64,000 nt of DNA from Pirellulales bacterium (GCA_020846145.1 JADLEL010000057.1:1-64000), one strand, 5' to 3'. Positions 33,215 to 42,396 are shown, numbered from the stretch's first letter. Made by a program: numbers and translations. Notes: a model not told the origin generated them from the sequence alone.

Positions 33215-33571
33215 TCAAGCCGGACAGATCGTTCTCAGGCGCGCGCGCACTCGGGCGCGGTCCTTGGCGAATCTCCCTTCTTTCCGGAAACATTGGGCAA
33301 GACAAGCCAGCAGCATCTCGTGGAATTTGCCGCGGGACGGCGTTAAGCGGTAATGCATCCAGATGCCTTCCTTGCGGACCACGACCAATCCCGCCTTGCG
33401 GAGGTATGCCAAATGCCGGGATACCGTGGGCTGGGGACTGTCCAGGATCGCGACCAGATGACATACGCAAAGTTCCCCCTCCTGGAGCAGATTGAGAATC
33501 CGCAGCCGGGTCCGGTCCGAGAGGGCCCGAAATATCGTCTCAGTTTCCGGTTGGTTCGTTCGCGTAATCAT
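33215..33571 (-). CDS. arsR: ArsR/SmtB-family repressor (second)
   Basis: A 118-aa winged-helix regulator with the intact metal-box variant ELCVCHL, then SPQPTVSRHLAYLRKAGLV as recognition helix. It differs from the first ArsR mainly by keeping both box cysteines. It is encoded just upstream of arsC (57 bp). The start codon touches an operator-like site at 33571-33590, which indicates autoregulation. Confidence 0.92.
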   Translation of the reverse strand: MITRTNQPETETIFRALSDRTRLRILNLLQEGELCVCHLVAILDSPQPTVSRHLAYLRKAGLVVVRKEGIWMHYRLTPSRGKFHEMLLACLAQCFRKEGRFAKDRARVRARLRTICPA

Positions 33572-33590
33572 ATTCGCTTAGGCAAATATA
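33571..33590 (-). promoter_or_regulatory. ArsR-type operator at the start of the second arsR
   Basis: TATTCGCTTAGGCAAATATA on the plus strand, overlapping the first base of the start codon. It matches the site before arsC in 19 of 20 bases when that one is read on the other strand. Confidence 0.6.
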
Positions 33591-33670
33591 TTCCATTCTC
33601 GGCCGCAAGTCAATAGTGAAGCAAAGTGCGGACTTGCACGCGAGGCAAGTAAAGAAGGACTAATCGCCCG

Positions 33671-33686
33671 TTTCCCTATCCCCTAT
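33671..33686 (-). repeat. GGGGATA repeat at the end of pntB
   Basis: On the pntB coding strand the stop codon runs straight into GGGGATAGGG. Confidence 0.6.
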
Positions 33687-35062
33687 TCTTTCAGCGCCTG
33701 CACGATGCCGGTAAGCATCGCCTTGGCGTCGCCGAAGAGCATGAGCGTGTTGTCGCCGTAAAACAGTTCGTTTTCGATGCCTGCGAAACCGGGATTCATG
33801 CTCCGCTTGATGACGAACACGGTCTTCGCCTTGTCGGCGTCGATAATCGGCATCCCGAAGATCGGGCTGGACTTGTCGTGCCGCGCCGCCGGATTGATTA
33901 CGTCGTTCGCGCCGATGATCAGCGCCACGTCGGTCTCCGGCATGTCGGGATTGATTTCTTCCATTTCGATCAGTTTGTCGTAGGGGATTTCGGCTTCGGC
34001 CAAAAGCACGTTCATGTGCCCCGGCATGCGGCCCGCCACCGGATGAATGGCGAACTTCACGTCCACTCCTTCCCGCCCAAGTTCGTCGAACAACTCGCGC
34101 ACCCGGTGCTGCGCCTGGGCGACCGCCATGCCGTAGCCGGGAATGATGACCACCGACCGCGCGGCCGACATGATCTGCGCCGCGTCCTCGGCCGTCGCGC
34201 TCTTGACCGTCCGCTGTTCGACCGCGCCGGACGATGCTTGAACCTGCCCGAAGGCCCCGAACAGCACGTTGGTAAACGAACGGTTCATCGCCTTGCACAT
34301 GATGATCGAGAGAATCAAACCGGATGAACCGTCGAGCGCGCCCGCGGCGATCAGCAGTTTGTTGTCGAGCACGAAACCCATCGCCACGGCGGAAAGCCCG
34401 GCGTAGGAGTTCAACAACGCGATGACGGTCGGCATATCGGCCCCGCCGATGGGGATGATAAGCAGTACGCCGAACGCCAGGGCGAGGAGGATGATGATCG
34501 GGAAAAGGAACCACCAGGTGGGAAAAATCACGAGCAGTACGCCTGCCAAAAGCGCGACGCCCAAGAGCGAGAGGTTCATCGCGTTTTGGCCTTTATAAGT
34601 AATCGGCCGCGTGGGTATCCACTCCATCAATTTGCCAGCCGCCATCAAACTGCCGGTGAACGTGAGGAAACCCAAAATCACCTCAGCCACCAGCGCGCCG
34701 ATCTCGAATCCCGAAAGCGAATGATGCGCGGTCGCCTGCGACAAATAGTATTCCGAAGCTCCCACCAGACCGGCGGCCAGACCGCCGAAGGCATGCGAGA
34801 GTGCGGTTCGTTGCGGAACGGCGGTGAGCGGAACCATGGCCAACGGCACGCCGAGCACGCAACCGATGACGACGGGGATGGCGATCCAAGTATAGTTCAT
34901 CCCCGGTTCGAAAAGCGTGCCGCCGATTGCCGCCAGCATGGCGACGATGCCGGCGAACACGCCCCGCCGCGCCGTGCTGGGATGGCCCATCCACAACAGC
35001 GAGAGGATGAACAGAATCGCGGAGATCAAATAAATCGGCTGGATAATAAGATCGATATTCAT
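33683..35062 (-). CDS. pntB: NAD(P) transhydrogenase subunit beta
   Basis: A 459-aa subunit: about eight membrane helices in residues 5-260, then the NADP(H)-binding domain III (VVIIPGYGMAVAQAQHRVREL, IHPVAGRMPGHMNVLLAEA, VALIIGANDVINPAAR, RSMNPGFAGIENELFY). With PntAA and PntAB it couples proton movement to hydride transfer from NADH to NADP+. Its start overlaps the PntAB stop (ATGA at 35059-35062). Confidence 0.97.
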   Translation of the reverse strand: MNIDLIIQPIYLISAILFILSLLWMGHPSTARRGVFAGIVAMLAAIGGTLFEPGMNYTWIAIPVVIGCVLGVPLAMVPLTAVPQRTALSHAFGGLAAGLVGASEYYLSQATAHHSLSGFEIGALVAEVILGFLTFTGSLMAAGKLMEWIPTRPITYKGQNAMNLSLLGVALLAGVLLVIFPTWWFLFPIIILLALAFGVLLIIPIGGADMPTVIALLNSYAGLSAVAMGFVLDNKLLIAAGALDGSSGLILSIIMCKAMNRSFTNVLFGAFGQVQASSGAVEQRTVKSATAEDAAQIMSAARSVVIIPGYGMAVAQAQHRVRELFDELGREGVDVKFAIHPVAGRMPGHMNVLLAEAEIPYDKLIEMEEINPDMPETDVALIIGANDVINPAARHDKSSPIFGMPIIDADKAKTVFVIKRSMNPGFAGIENELFYGDNTLMLFGDAKAMLTGIVQALKE

Positions 35063-35412
35063 GACTTGGTATTCTCCCGCTTCTTGAACATCTTCAACAT
35101 CCGGTCGGTCAAAATGAATCCGCTGACGATGTTCGTCATCGACGCCGCTACGGCCACCGCGCCCAGAACCGTGCTCAAGGTCGTTTCTTGCTTTCCGGCG
35201 AGTACGATCGACCCGACCACCGCGATCGCCGAAATCGCGTTGGTGAGCGACATCAACGGCGTGTGCAGCAGCCGCGAAACATTGCGGATCACCAGCAGGC
35301 CGGTAAACGTGGCCAAGGTAAACACGAATAAAAGCGTCATATAATGGGAGACGCTATTCGGCGATCCTGCCGGCGGAGTTGCCGCGATGAGTGGGAGAAA
35401 ATCAAATAACAT
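35059..35412 (-). CDS. pntAB: NAD(P) transhydrogenase alpha, membrane part
   Basis: A 117-aa membrane subunit with three to four hydrophobic helices (YMTLLFVFTLATFTGLLVI, LMSLTNAISAIAVVGSIVLA, VLGAVAVAASMTNIVSGFIL). It is the separate small alpha-2 polypeptide found in three-polypeptide transhydrogenases. It is 82 bp downstream of pntAA and overlaps pntB. Confidence 0.95.
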   Translation of the reverse strand: MLFDFLPLIAATPPAGSPNSVSHYMTLLFVFTLATFTGLLVIRNVSRLLHTPLMSLTNAISAIAVVGSIVLAGKQETTLSTVLGAVAVAASMTNIVSGFILTDRMLKMFKKRENTKS

Positions 35413-35494
35413 GTTTCAAGGTTTCCTTTATTCGAAGTTCGATTCCAAAAAGCGAGCCGAAATGTCCCCGTTCCCGGCTAGCGAACACGATCTC

Positions 35495-36652
35495 TTACGA
35501 AGCCGCCGCGCCGAGCAACTGCTGAATTCGCGGATTGACGACCTGGCCGTCGCGCGTCACCAGCGTGTCGCGGATGATCTCGTCGTCGAGGTTGTACGTT
35601 ACCTTGCCGTCCTTCGCCAAATTCGCCAGGAAATTGCACAGATTCTTCGAGTACATCTGGCTGGCGTGAGTCGGCAGATCGGAAGGCAGATTCAAGGGAC
35701 CGAGGATCGTAACGCCCCCCTCGACCACGGTTTCGCCCCCCTTGGTCAGCTCGCAATTCCCGCCGCGTTCGGCCGCCAGATCGACGATCACCGAACCCGC
35801 CGCCATGCCGCGCACGGCCTCGGCGGTGATGAGCACCGGCGATTTCTTGCCGGGAATGGCCGCCGTGGTGATGATCGCGTCGCTCTCGGCGGCGACCTTG
35901 GTCAATAGCGCCCGCTGCTTGCGGTAGAATTCCTCGTCCATCTGCTGGGCGTAGCCGCCTTTGTCCTCGGCCTTGCCGGTTTCCAGTTCCAGCTCGATGA
36001 ACTTGCCGCCCAAGCTTTGGATTTGCTCCTTCACCGCCGGACGCACGTCGTAGGCCGAGACCACCGCGCCCAACCGCTTGGCGGTGGCGATGGCCTGCAA
36101 ACCGGCCACGCCCGCGCCGATGACGAACACCTTGGCGGCGGTGATCGTGCCGGCGGCGGTCATCAGCATGGGGAACATTTTGGTCATCTGGCCGGCCGCC
36201 AGCAGAACCGCTCGATAGCCCGCGATCGTTGCCATCGACGAAAGCACGTCCATGCTCTGAGCCCGGGTGATGCGGGGCAAAAGCTCCAGCGAGAAGAGCG
36301 AAACGCCCTTGGCGGCCAACTCTTGCGCCGGCTGAGGTGCGTTGAGCGGATCGGCCATGGCGATCACCACCTGTCCGGCGCGATAGCGGGCCAGGTCGGC
36401 CTTGCCGGTTTCGGGATTCGAGCCTGCCGCGCGGACCTGCAACAGCACCTCGGCGGCAAAAACGGCATCCCGGCTGGGAGCGATTTTCGCCCCCTTGGCC
36501 TCGTATTGGGCGTCGGGATAACCGGCTTCCAAACCGGCCCCCTTCTCGATCAAAACCTCCATGCCGGTCTTGACCAAAGCCGGCACAGAAGCGGGAATTA
36601 AGGCGACACGCCGTTCGCCGGGAAATGTCTCGCGGGGAATTGCAACGATCAT
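35495..36652 (-). CDS. pntAA: NAD(P) transhydrogenase alpha, NAD-binding part
   Basis: A 385-aa soluble domain I, related to alanine dehydrogenase: VAIPRETFPGERRVALIP at the N-terminus, the nucleotide fold KVFVIGAGVAGLQAIATAKRLGA, and the mobile-loop region ITTAAIPGKKSPVLI. It binds NAD(H). First gene of the pnt operon. Confidence 0.96.
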   Translation of the reverse strand: MIVAIPRETFPGERRVALIPASVPALVKTGMEVLIEKGAGLEAGYPDAQYEAKGAKIAPSRDAVFAAEVLLQVRAAGSNPETGKADLARYRAGQVVIAMADPLNAPQPAQELAAKGVSLFSLELLPRITRAQSMDVLSSMATIAGYRAVLLAAGQMTKMFPMLMTAAGTITAAKVFVIGAGVAGLQAIATAKRLGAVVSAYDVRPAVKEQIQSLGGKFIELELETGKAEDKGGYAQQMDEEFYRKQRALLTKVAAESDAIITTAAIPGKKSPVLITAEAVRGMAAGSVIVDLAAERGGNCELTKGGETVVEGGVTILGPLNLPSDLPTHASQMYSKNLCNFLANLAKDGKVTYNLDDEIIRDTLVTRDGQVVNPRIQQLLGAAAS

Positions 36653-36673
36653 GGCTGAAAAAACGATTTCCTA

Positions 36674-36697
36674 GGTAGGGTGGACTTCGCCCACCGC
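36674..36697. repeat. Small hairpin GTAGGGTGGACTTCGCCCACC
   Basis: A short hairpin (GGTGGAC/GCCCACC) upstream of pntAA. A partial relative (CAGGGTGGACATCGC) lies near 49066. Confidence 0.5.
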
Positions 36698-36917
36698 GGG
36701 ATATATGCAATCCGGCAAAATCAGTTAATTGATGCTGATGATGATGTATCAGAGGCAAAACGAGTTATTATGAACAAAAGAGTTATTCACGAAAACCCCC
36801 CCAAGTTGTGGAGAATGTGGTTTTTTTAGAAAAAACCGCGCATTCCTTCCCCACGTATCCCTTGCCATCCTGCCGATAAACAGGTAAATTGTGAGTTTTC
36901 CCAATTGAGGCGGTACT

Positions 36918-37367
36918 ATGACAGTAATGATGAAAAAGACGTTTGTGGCCAAAAAAGGCGAACATCAAGCCCACTGGTGGGTGGTGGATGCGACCGACAA
37001 AGTCGTCGGCCGTTTGGCGAGCGATATCGCCATGATATTGATGGGCAAGCATCGCCCCACCTACACGCCGCACGTCGATACCGGCGATTTCGTGATCGTC
37101 ACCAATGTCGGCAAAGTAACTTACACCGGCAAGAAGTGGGACCAGAAACAATACGCCTGGGTTACCGGTTACCCCGGCCAGAAGACCGAGAAGGCGGGCA
37201 TCCGCTTGCAGCGCCGGCCGGAGATGATCCTCCGCGAAGCGGTTCGCCGCATGTTGCCCAAGAACAAGTTGGCGTTCAAGATGCTTATGAAGTTGAAGCT
37301 CTATCCGGGCACGGAGCATCCGCATCAGGCACAACTGCCGCAACAAATCGAACTCGGTAAAAAGTAG
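36918..37367 (+). CDS. rplM: 50S ribosomal protein L13 (uL13)
   Basis: A 149-aa uL13: WWVVDATDKVVGRLASDIA, GDFVIVTNVGKVTYTGKKW, RPEMILREAVRRMLPKN and LKLYPGTEHPHQAQ are standard. GAGG lies before the ATG. Its TAG stop (37365-37367) is part of a family B repeat arm. rpsI follows, the usual bacterial pairing. Confidence 0.97.
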   Translation: MTVMMKKTFVAKKGEHQAHWWVVDATDKVVGRLASDIAMILMGKHRPTYTPHVDTGDFVIVTNVGKVTYTGKKWDQKQYAWVTGYPGQKTEKAGIRLQRRPEMILREAVRRMLPKNKLAFKMLMKLKLYPGTEHPHQAQLPQQIELGKK

Positions 37368-37387
37368 GACCGGTTTGCCAACCTGTC
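37364..37387 (+). repeat. Single family B arm at the rplM stop codon
   Basis: GTAGGACCGGTTTGCCAACC, with the TAG acting as the stop of rplM. The inverted second arm is missing. Confidence 0.75.
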
Positions 37388-37449
37388 GTTCGAATCGCTT
37401 CGTTTTTTCACTATTTTTTCTATCAGATTCGCAAAGCATTAGGAATCAC

Positions 37450-37848
37450 ATGACCGTACCAAGCAAAGATATTTTGGGCACCGGCCGGCGCAAGGAAGCC
37501 ATCGCCCGCGTCCGCGTGCGTCCCGGCGAGGGAAAAATCCAGGTCAACGGACGCCCCTACGACGAGTATTTCCCCATCGATCAGCAGCGCACCGCCCTCT
37601 TGGCCCCGCTCGAACAGACCGGCAAGCGGAACGAGTTCGACATCGTGATCCGCGTCGAAGGCGGCGGAACGCGCGGCCAGGCCGACGCCTGCAAACTCGG
37701 CATCGCCCGGGCGCTGAAGAAAATCGACGATACCCTTACGCCCGGCCTCCGCGACACCGGCATGTTGACGCGCGACAGCCGCATGAAGGAACGCAAGAAA
37801 TACGGTCTCCGCGGCGCGCGGCGCGGCACGCAGTTCTCGAAGCGTTAA
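37450..37848 (+). CDS. rpsI: 30S ribosomal protein S9 (uS9)
   Basis: A 132-aa uS9. Typical blocks are LGTGRRKEAIARVRVRPGEGKIQVNGR, GGGTRGQADACKLGIARAL, and the basic tail MKERKKYGLRGARRGTQFSKR that reaches the P-site tRNA. The open frame from 37375 includes the spacer after rplM; the real start is the ATG at 37450. An intrinsic terminator follows 41 bp downstream. Confidence 0.97.
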   Translation: MTVPSKDILGTGRRKEAIARVRVRPGEGKIQVNGRPYDEYFPIDQQRTALLAPLEQTGKRNEFDIVIRVEGGGTRGQADACKLGIARALKKIDDTLTPGLRDTGMLTRDSRMKERKKYGLRGARRGTQFSKR

Positions 37849-37889
37849 CGCGTCGAGAAGTTCCGCGAACGTCAATTCCCATCACCCCC

Positions 37890-37923
37890 AACGCCCCGAG
37901 ACGATCGTCCGGGGCGTTTTTAT
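37890..37923 (+). terminator. Intrinsic terminator after rpsI
   Basis: Stem AACGCCCCG/CGGGGCGTT with an inner GACGATCGTC pairing, followed by TTTTATT. Confidence 0.85.
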
Positions 37924-37966
37924 TAAGTTAACGGCGATTACACCTGAAAATGAAAAGTTACCGTGG

Positions 37967-37994
37967 CCCCCCGTGTATTCACGGGGGGCTAAAT
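37967..37994 (+). repeat. Family E hairpin (CCCCCCGTG/CACGGGGGG)
   Basis: Ends in GCTAAAT like the copy at 9825-9848. It lies 29 bp before the S41 protease ATG. Confidence 0.7.
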
Positions 37995-38023
37995 TGGTGA
38001 CGCATTCGATCGAGGAGTTTTTC

Positions 38024-39307
38024 ATGCCGCGGCGCAACTTGGCGATCATCGCCGTCACGCTGATTGTCGCACTGTTGTGTCTCTCGAAAGTGCAGACGAA
38101 TCCCTACGTGCGAATCCTCGCCGAATCGATGCGCATCGTCGAGCGAAACGCGCTCGAGGAAGTCAAGGACAAGCAGTTGTTTGAAGGAGCGATGAACGGC
38201 CTGATGGGTTCCCTGGACGACGAATACTCCTATTACATGCCGCCCGCCCTGCAAAAAGAGATGAATGAGGAACTCGACGGTAAATTCGGCGGCATCGGCG
38301 CGCAAATCACCCTCGATCCCCAAACCCGCGAACTCGTATTGATGCCGCTCTTCGATTCGCCGGCCTCCAAGGCGGGTATGCTCCCCGGCGACAAGTTGTT
38401 GCGGATCGACGACCGCAGCACGCAAGGGATGTCGCTGCGCGACGCCTCGGAACTGCTCCGCGGCAAACCCGGCGAAAGAGTCAAGGTTCGAGTTCTCCAT
38501 CCCGGCCGGGAAAAACCCTCCGATCTGGAGATCGCCCGCGCGGAAATCCACGTCGATACCGTGCTCGGCGATACCCGCGACGACAAGGGAACCTGGAGTT
38601 ATTTCCTGCCGGAGACGGACAAGATCGCGTACGTCCGCATCACCGGTTTTTCGGTCGAAACGGCCGCCGAGTTGCAGCGGGCGTTGGAAATGCTCGACGA
38701 GCAAAAAATGAAAGGTCTCATCGTCGATCTCCGCGACAATCCCGGCGGGCTGCTTCCCTCCGCCCGCGATATTTGCAATCTATTTCTGAAAAATGGCGAT
38801 GTCATCGTTTCCACCCGCGGCCGGGACGGAAAAATCGACGACGAATATCGCGCGTCGGGCAATGGCCGATACGCCGATGTCCCCCTGGTGCTGCTGGTCA
38901 ACGGCGACAGCGCGAGCGCGAGCGAAATCTTCGCCGCTTGCATGCAGGATCACCGTCGCGCGAAGATCGTCGGCCAGCGCACGCACGGCAAGGGCACGGT
39001 GCAGCATCTCATCGACCTGGAAAGAGGCTGCGGCGCGATTCGCTTGACCACTTCCAGCTATTGGCGGCCCAGCGGCGAGAACATCCAACGCAAGCGCGGC
39101 GCGAAGGATAGCGACCAGTGGGGCGTTCGGCCCGATCCCGGATGCGAGGTCGCGGTGGGGGACCAGGACCGCATGAAACTCATGCTCTGGCGGATTCGAC
39201 GCGAAACGCCGCGATCCGAGGCCCTGGCGGAAAACGCCGAGGATTATCGAACCGTCGATCGCCAGTTGGATAAAGCCGTCGAATGCCTGCAAAAAGAAAT
39301 CGAGTGA
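38024..39307 (+). CDS. S41-family C-terminal processing peptidase
   Basis: A 427-aa CtpA/Tsp-like serine protease with an N-terminal hydrophobic anchor or signal (NLAIIAVTLIVALLCLSK). PDZ domain about residues 85-170 (GGIGAQITLDP...LVLMPLFDSPASKAGMLPGDKLLRIDD). Catalytic Ser in LVNGDSASASEIFAA and Lys in TRGKGT-like GQRTHGKGTVQ. It acts in the periplasm on C-terminal tails; substrate unknown. GAGGAG lies six bases before the ATG at 38024. Confidence 0.92.
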   Translation: MPRRNLAIIAVTLIVALLCLSKVQTNPYVRILAESMRIVERNALEEVKDKQLFEGAMNGLMGSLDDEYSYYMPPALQKEMNEELDGKFGGIGAQITLDPQTRELVLMPLFDSPASKAGMLPGDKLLRIDDRSTQGMSLRDASELLRGKPGERVKVRVLHPGREKPSDLEIARAEIHVDTVLGDTRDDKGTWSYFLPETDKIAYVRITGFSVETAAELQRALEMLDEQKMKGLIVDLRDNPGGLLPSARDICNLFLKNGDVIVSTRGRDGKIDDEYRASGNGRYADVPLVLLVNGDSASASEIFAACMQDHRRAKIVGQRTHGKGTVQHLIDLERGCGAIRLTTSSYWRPSGENIQRKRGAKDSDQWGVRPDPGCEVAVGDQDRMKLMLWRIRRETPRSEALAENAEDYRTVDRQLDKAVECLQKEIE

Positions 39308-39308
39308 T

Positions 39309-39413
39309 CGTTTGGCCCGGAGCCAACGGCGACGGCGCATGGAGAAAATCGGAAAAACATGACTCCGGAGTTCGCCCACGTGCGCCGTCGCCGTTGGCTC
39401 CGGGCTAAACGAT
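39309..39413. repeat. Family D palindrome between the S41 gene and rmuC
   Basis: Arms with core GCCCGGAGCCAACGGCGACG at 39311-39339 and 39381-39410. It fills the convergent junction and probably ends both transcripts. A second copy stands on the other side of rmuC. Confidence 0.9.
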
Positions 39414-40852
39414 TAGGGGTCTTCCTTGATTTCCGACAGGGCCAGCAATTCCGGCGCTTGGATGGCGCGTGGATCGGCTTCGAGCGGATTTAACGCGGCG
39501 ATGTCTTCGGCCGTGCCGGCCGCGCCCAGTTCCTTGAACTTCCGCGCCCCCGGCAGCACGCGCGTTTCCAGGCTGGAAACCGCCTTATTGTACTCCTTCA
39601 CCGCTTTATCGAGCGCCTTGCCCACGGCCGCGAAGTGGTCGGCGAGCCTTCCCAGCCGATCGTAAAGCTCCCGGCCCAATTCGCTGATCTGCCGGGCGTT
39701 TTCCGCAAGCTGCTCTTGCCGCCAACCGTAGGCCACGGCCCGAAGCAGTGCGATGAGCGACGTGGGGCTGGTGATCAACACGCGGTCGCGCACCCCCGCC
39801 TCGATCAGTTCGGGGTCCTGCTGCAGCGCGGCGGTGTAGAACACTTCGCCGGGCAGAAACAGCACCACGAAGTCGGGCGTATTGTCGAACTGCGAGAAAT
39901 ACGACTTTCGGCCCAAGCTCGCCACGTGATTTCGCACTTGCCGCGCGTGTTCCTTGAATTTCGCGTTCCGGGCGTCTTCGTCGGGGGCTTCGATCGCTTG
40001 CAGATAGGCTTCCAGCGGCGTTTTCGCATCCACCACGATGCAGCGATTGCCCGGCAGCTTCACGATCAAGTCGGGCCGCTGCATCCCTTCTTCGGTGTTC
40101 ATTGATTGCTGCTCGGCGAAATCGCAGTGCTCCATCATGCCCGCCATTTCGACGACGCGGCGAAGTTGGAACTCGCCCCAGCGTCCGCGCACTTGCGGTT
40201 GGCGCAGCGCCTGCACCAGGTTCGTGGTTTCGCTTCGCAGCGATTCCTGTGTTTCGCGCAGCGATTTGACCTGCTCGGTCAGTCCGCTGTAGGCTTCGAC
40301 CCGCGATTTTTCGATCTCCTGCAGCTTGGAATCGACTTTAACCAGCGATTCCTTGACCGGCTTGACCATCTCGTCGATGGCCATTTGCCGCTTTTCCAGG
40401 TCGCCCTTGGCCGCTTCCTGAAACTTTTCGAGTTGCGTTTTGGCCAATTCGAGGAACGAGGTGTTGCTGCTCTTCAAGGCGTCGGCGGCCAGCGCCTTGA
40501 AGACGTTGGCGAGTTGCTCCTTGGCGTTTTCCAACAGCGCGAGTTTTTCGGCCGCTTGCCGGCGTTCCTGCTGCAAGGCGGTTTCCAACTGCCCGCCGCG
40601 GGTCGAGAGCGCGGTGATTTGCTGTTGAATGTCCCGATTCGCCGCCTCGCGTTTCTCGATTTCCGCCTTGAACTCGGTGATTTGATTCTCCCGGCCCGCC
40701 AGCCGTTCGTTGATCGCCGCCAGTTCCGGCTGGCAATCCCTCCGTCCGCGCTCGAATTCCGCGGCGATTCTCCCGCGGGCGATCCACCAAACAGCGGCTG
40801 CTCCCAAGGCGAGACCGAGGATAAAGGTCAGGAGATGCATCAATTCGTCCAC
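39413..40852 (-). CDS. rmuC: DNA recombination protein RmuC
   Basis: A 479-aa protein: membrane anchor (LLTFILGLALGAAAVWWIARG), a coiled coil about residues 30-220, then the nuclease-like RmuC domain with LRQPQVRGRWGEFQLRRVVEMAGMMEHCDF, RPDLIVKLPGNRCIVVDAKTPLEAY and VDAK catalytic-type residues. RmuC limits DNA inversions at short inverted repeats in E. coli. That is notable here because the gene is bracketed by two copies of a long inverted repeat. Confidence 0.95.
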   Translation of the reverse strand: MDELMHLLTFILGLALGAAAVWWIARGRIAAEFERGRRDCQPELAAINERLAGRENQITEFKAEIEKREAANRDIQQQITALSTRGGQLETALQQERRQAAEKLALLENAKEQLANVFKALAADALKSSNTSFLELAKTQLEKFQEAAKGDLEKRQMAIDEMVKPVKESLVKVDSKLQEIEKSRVEAYSGLTEQVKSLRETQESLRSETTNLVQALRQPQVRGRWGEFQLRRVVEMAGMMEHCDFAEQQSMNTEEGMQRPDLIVKLPGNRCIVVDAKTPLEAYLQAIEAPDEDARNAKFKEHARQVRNHVASLGRKSYFSQFDNTPDFVVLFLPGEVFYTAALQQDPELIEAGVRDRVLITSPTSLIALLRAVAYGWRQEQLAENARQISELGRELYDRLGRLADHFAAVGKALDKAVKEYNKAVSSLETRVLPGARKFKELGAAGTAEDIAALNPLEADPRAIQAPELLALSEIKEDP

Positions 40853-40883
40853 GATTACGCTCCGTAAGTCATCAATGTTTTTC

Positions 40884-40962
40884 GTTTAGCCCGGAGCCAA
40901 CGGCGACGGCGCGTGAAACGCCGTCCATTGATTCCGCCGTCGCCGTTGGCTCCGGGCTAAAC
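40884..40962. repeat. Family D palindrome upstream of rmuC
   Basis: Perfect 28-bp arms at 40884-40911 and 40935-40962 with core GCCCGGAGCCAACGGCGACG and a 23-bp loop. It matches the copy at 39309-39413. Confidence 0.92.
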
Positions 40963-41114
40963 AATTGGGCCGAAGATTATCGTGGCAGATTGCGGCGGAA
41001 GCGTCAAGCCCCGAACCGATGCTCTGCGCTGCGCAGCGCCGCCGAAAAAAAGAAAAAACGGGCGGGACCTCGCTCCGCGCGTCCCACCCTGCATTCCGCA
41101 ACGCTAACCGAATC

Positions 41115-41822
41115 TCAACTCCGTTCGTACTCGTACTGGCAATCCATGCCGAGGCGGTTTTTCAGTTCCTCGAACTGCCGGGCGTACGTGTCGCTCGACG
41201 AGTGGACGTGCTCGGCTTCGGTGATGAATTTCATCGGGTCGTTGCAATGGACGCCGTTCCGCTCCAGAATTTCCTCGTACTCGCTCAAATCGTCGCCGTA
41301 AATGATGAGCATCTTATGCTCGTCGAATTGAATTTCCTGCGGGATGCCGGGATTCAGCACCGCCAGGCCCGTGCAACCGTCGTTGGTCAGCATGTCCTCG
41401 AATTCGTAGAGCGTGCTCTTCAATACCGGCAGGTCGATGTGCTCGCGGTAGAGGTCGGTGTGGCCGTTCTTGCCGTCGCGGTTGTGGCTCGTCTCGAGCA
41501 CGGCATCGACGGTGAATCCCAGCGGGTCCAGCAGTTCCAGAAATACCTCGAAGATCCGTTCGGCCGAAACCGCGGCCATCAGCACCGGAACGCTCGAGCG
41601 GTTCTGCTCGTCGCGGTACGAATCGTGCCGATACCCTTGCGCGGGCACGACCTGCAAATCGTAAGACGGCCGCACGGCGTCGGTCAACTGGAATTGGCCG
41701 TACCGCGACACCCCCAGATGCGACTCCAACTCCTCTTCGGAGAGGCGTTCGAAGCTGCTGGCGCCCAAGGGCGCCGCGCCTTCGCGGAATACGTTGCGGA
41801 AAAAACGTTTCAGGAAACCCAT
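41115..41822 (-). CDS. Conserved-looking protein of unknown function
   Basis: A 235-aa acidic soluble protein without signal or membrane segment. I do not recognise a domain. Features: an N-terminal basic stretch (MGFLKRFFRNVFREG), LGVSRYGQFQLTDAVRPSYDLQVVPAQGYRHDSYRDE, FEVFLELLDPLGFTVDAVLETSHNRDG, and FDEHKMLIIYGDDLSEYEEIL. Codon use and GC match the neighbours, and the absence of internal stops supports it as a real gene. It stands alone on its strand between rmuC and a region without genes. Confidence 0.75.
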   Translation of the reverse strand: MGFLKRFFRNVFREGAAPLGASSFERLSEEELESHLGVSRYGQFQLTDAVRPSYDLQVVPAQGYRHDSYRDEQNRSSVPVLMAAVSAERIFEVFLELLDPLGFTVDAVLETSHNRDGKNGHTDLYREHIDLPVLKSTLYEFEDMLTNDGCTGLAVLNPGIPQEIQFDEHKMLIIYGDDLSEYEEILERNGVHCNDPMKFITEAEHVHSSSDTYARQFEELKNRLGMDCQYEYERS

Positions 41823-42396
41823 GAATGCTCTCTTCTCATAAGTTCGAGGTTGCTCGATCGAGGGGATCGGACGAGCCGCAACTGGGAGCTTTCTAATGAA
41901 CCGTAGGTCATGCTTTGCGGCGCGGGGGGTGTTTTTTTATGGGGCGGCGGTCGGGGGCGCGCCGCTCGCGGCACAATTGGAACAATCGGCGCACTCGGCG
42001 AAGCCGAATCGTTTCGTTTCGGCGGAATTCGCGGCCCAAATCCCGCGGATTTCCTCGAAAAACGACCTCCGCGCCGCGGGAATATGGAAGTGTAGCATCG
42101 GAAATATGCGCTGCCGAAGAAGCGGCGAAAATCTCGCCCGACTTTCGCAAAATCGACTCGCGGATCCGGCTCCGCCGATACGTAGCGGGATTGCTTCTCG
42201 CAAAATCCGCACGACATGACTTCTTTCCCGGTTGTAGCGAACGGGGGTTGTAGCCAAAAGGAAACGTTTGCGATAAACTTGCGCTGGATTTGTTCTTGAA
42301 CCGGTTCAATTGCGCCATCCTGCCGAAGGTTTATTTGGACCTGCCCGAACGGATCCAATCCCGACTCCTTTCAAACCTTAACTTGCGAGGAATGCC
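41823..42396. other. Intergenic, no convincing gene
   Basis: Overlapping open frames exist on both strands, but their translations are Arg/Pro/Ala-rich with no domain, as expected from GC-rich non-coding DNA. No structure or promoter stands out. Confidence 0.55.

Noticed and set aside
41810-42358. Open frames on both strands between the unknown gene and the oxidoreductase
   Set aside because: Arg/Pro-rich translations without domains, as expected from GC-rich non-coding DNA.
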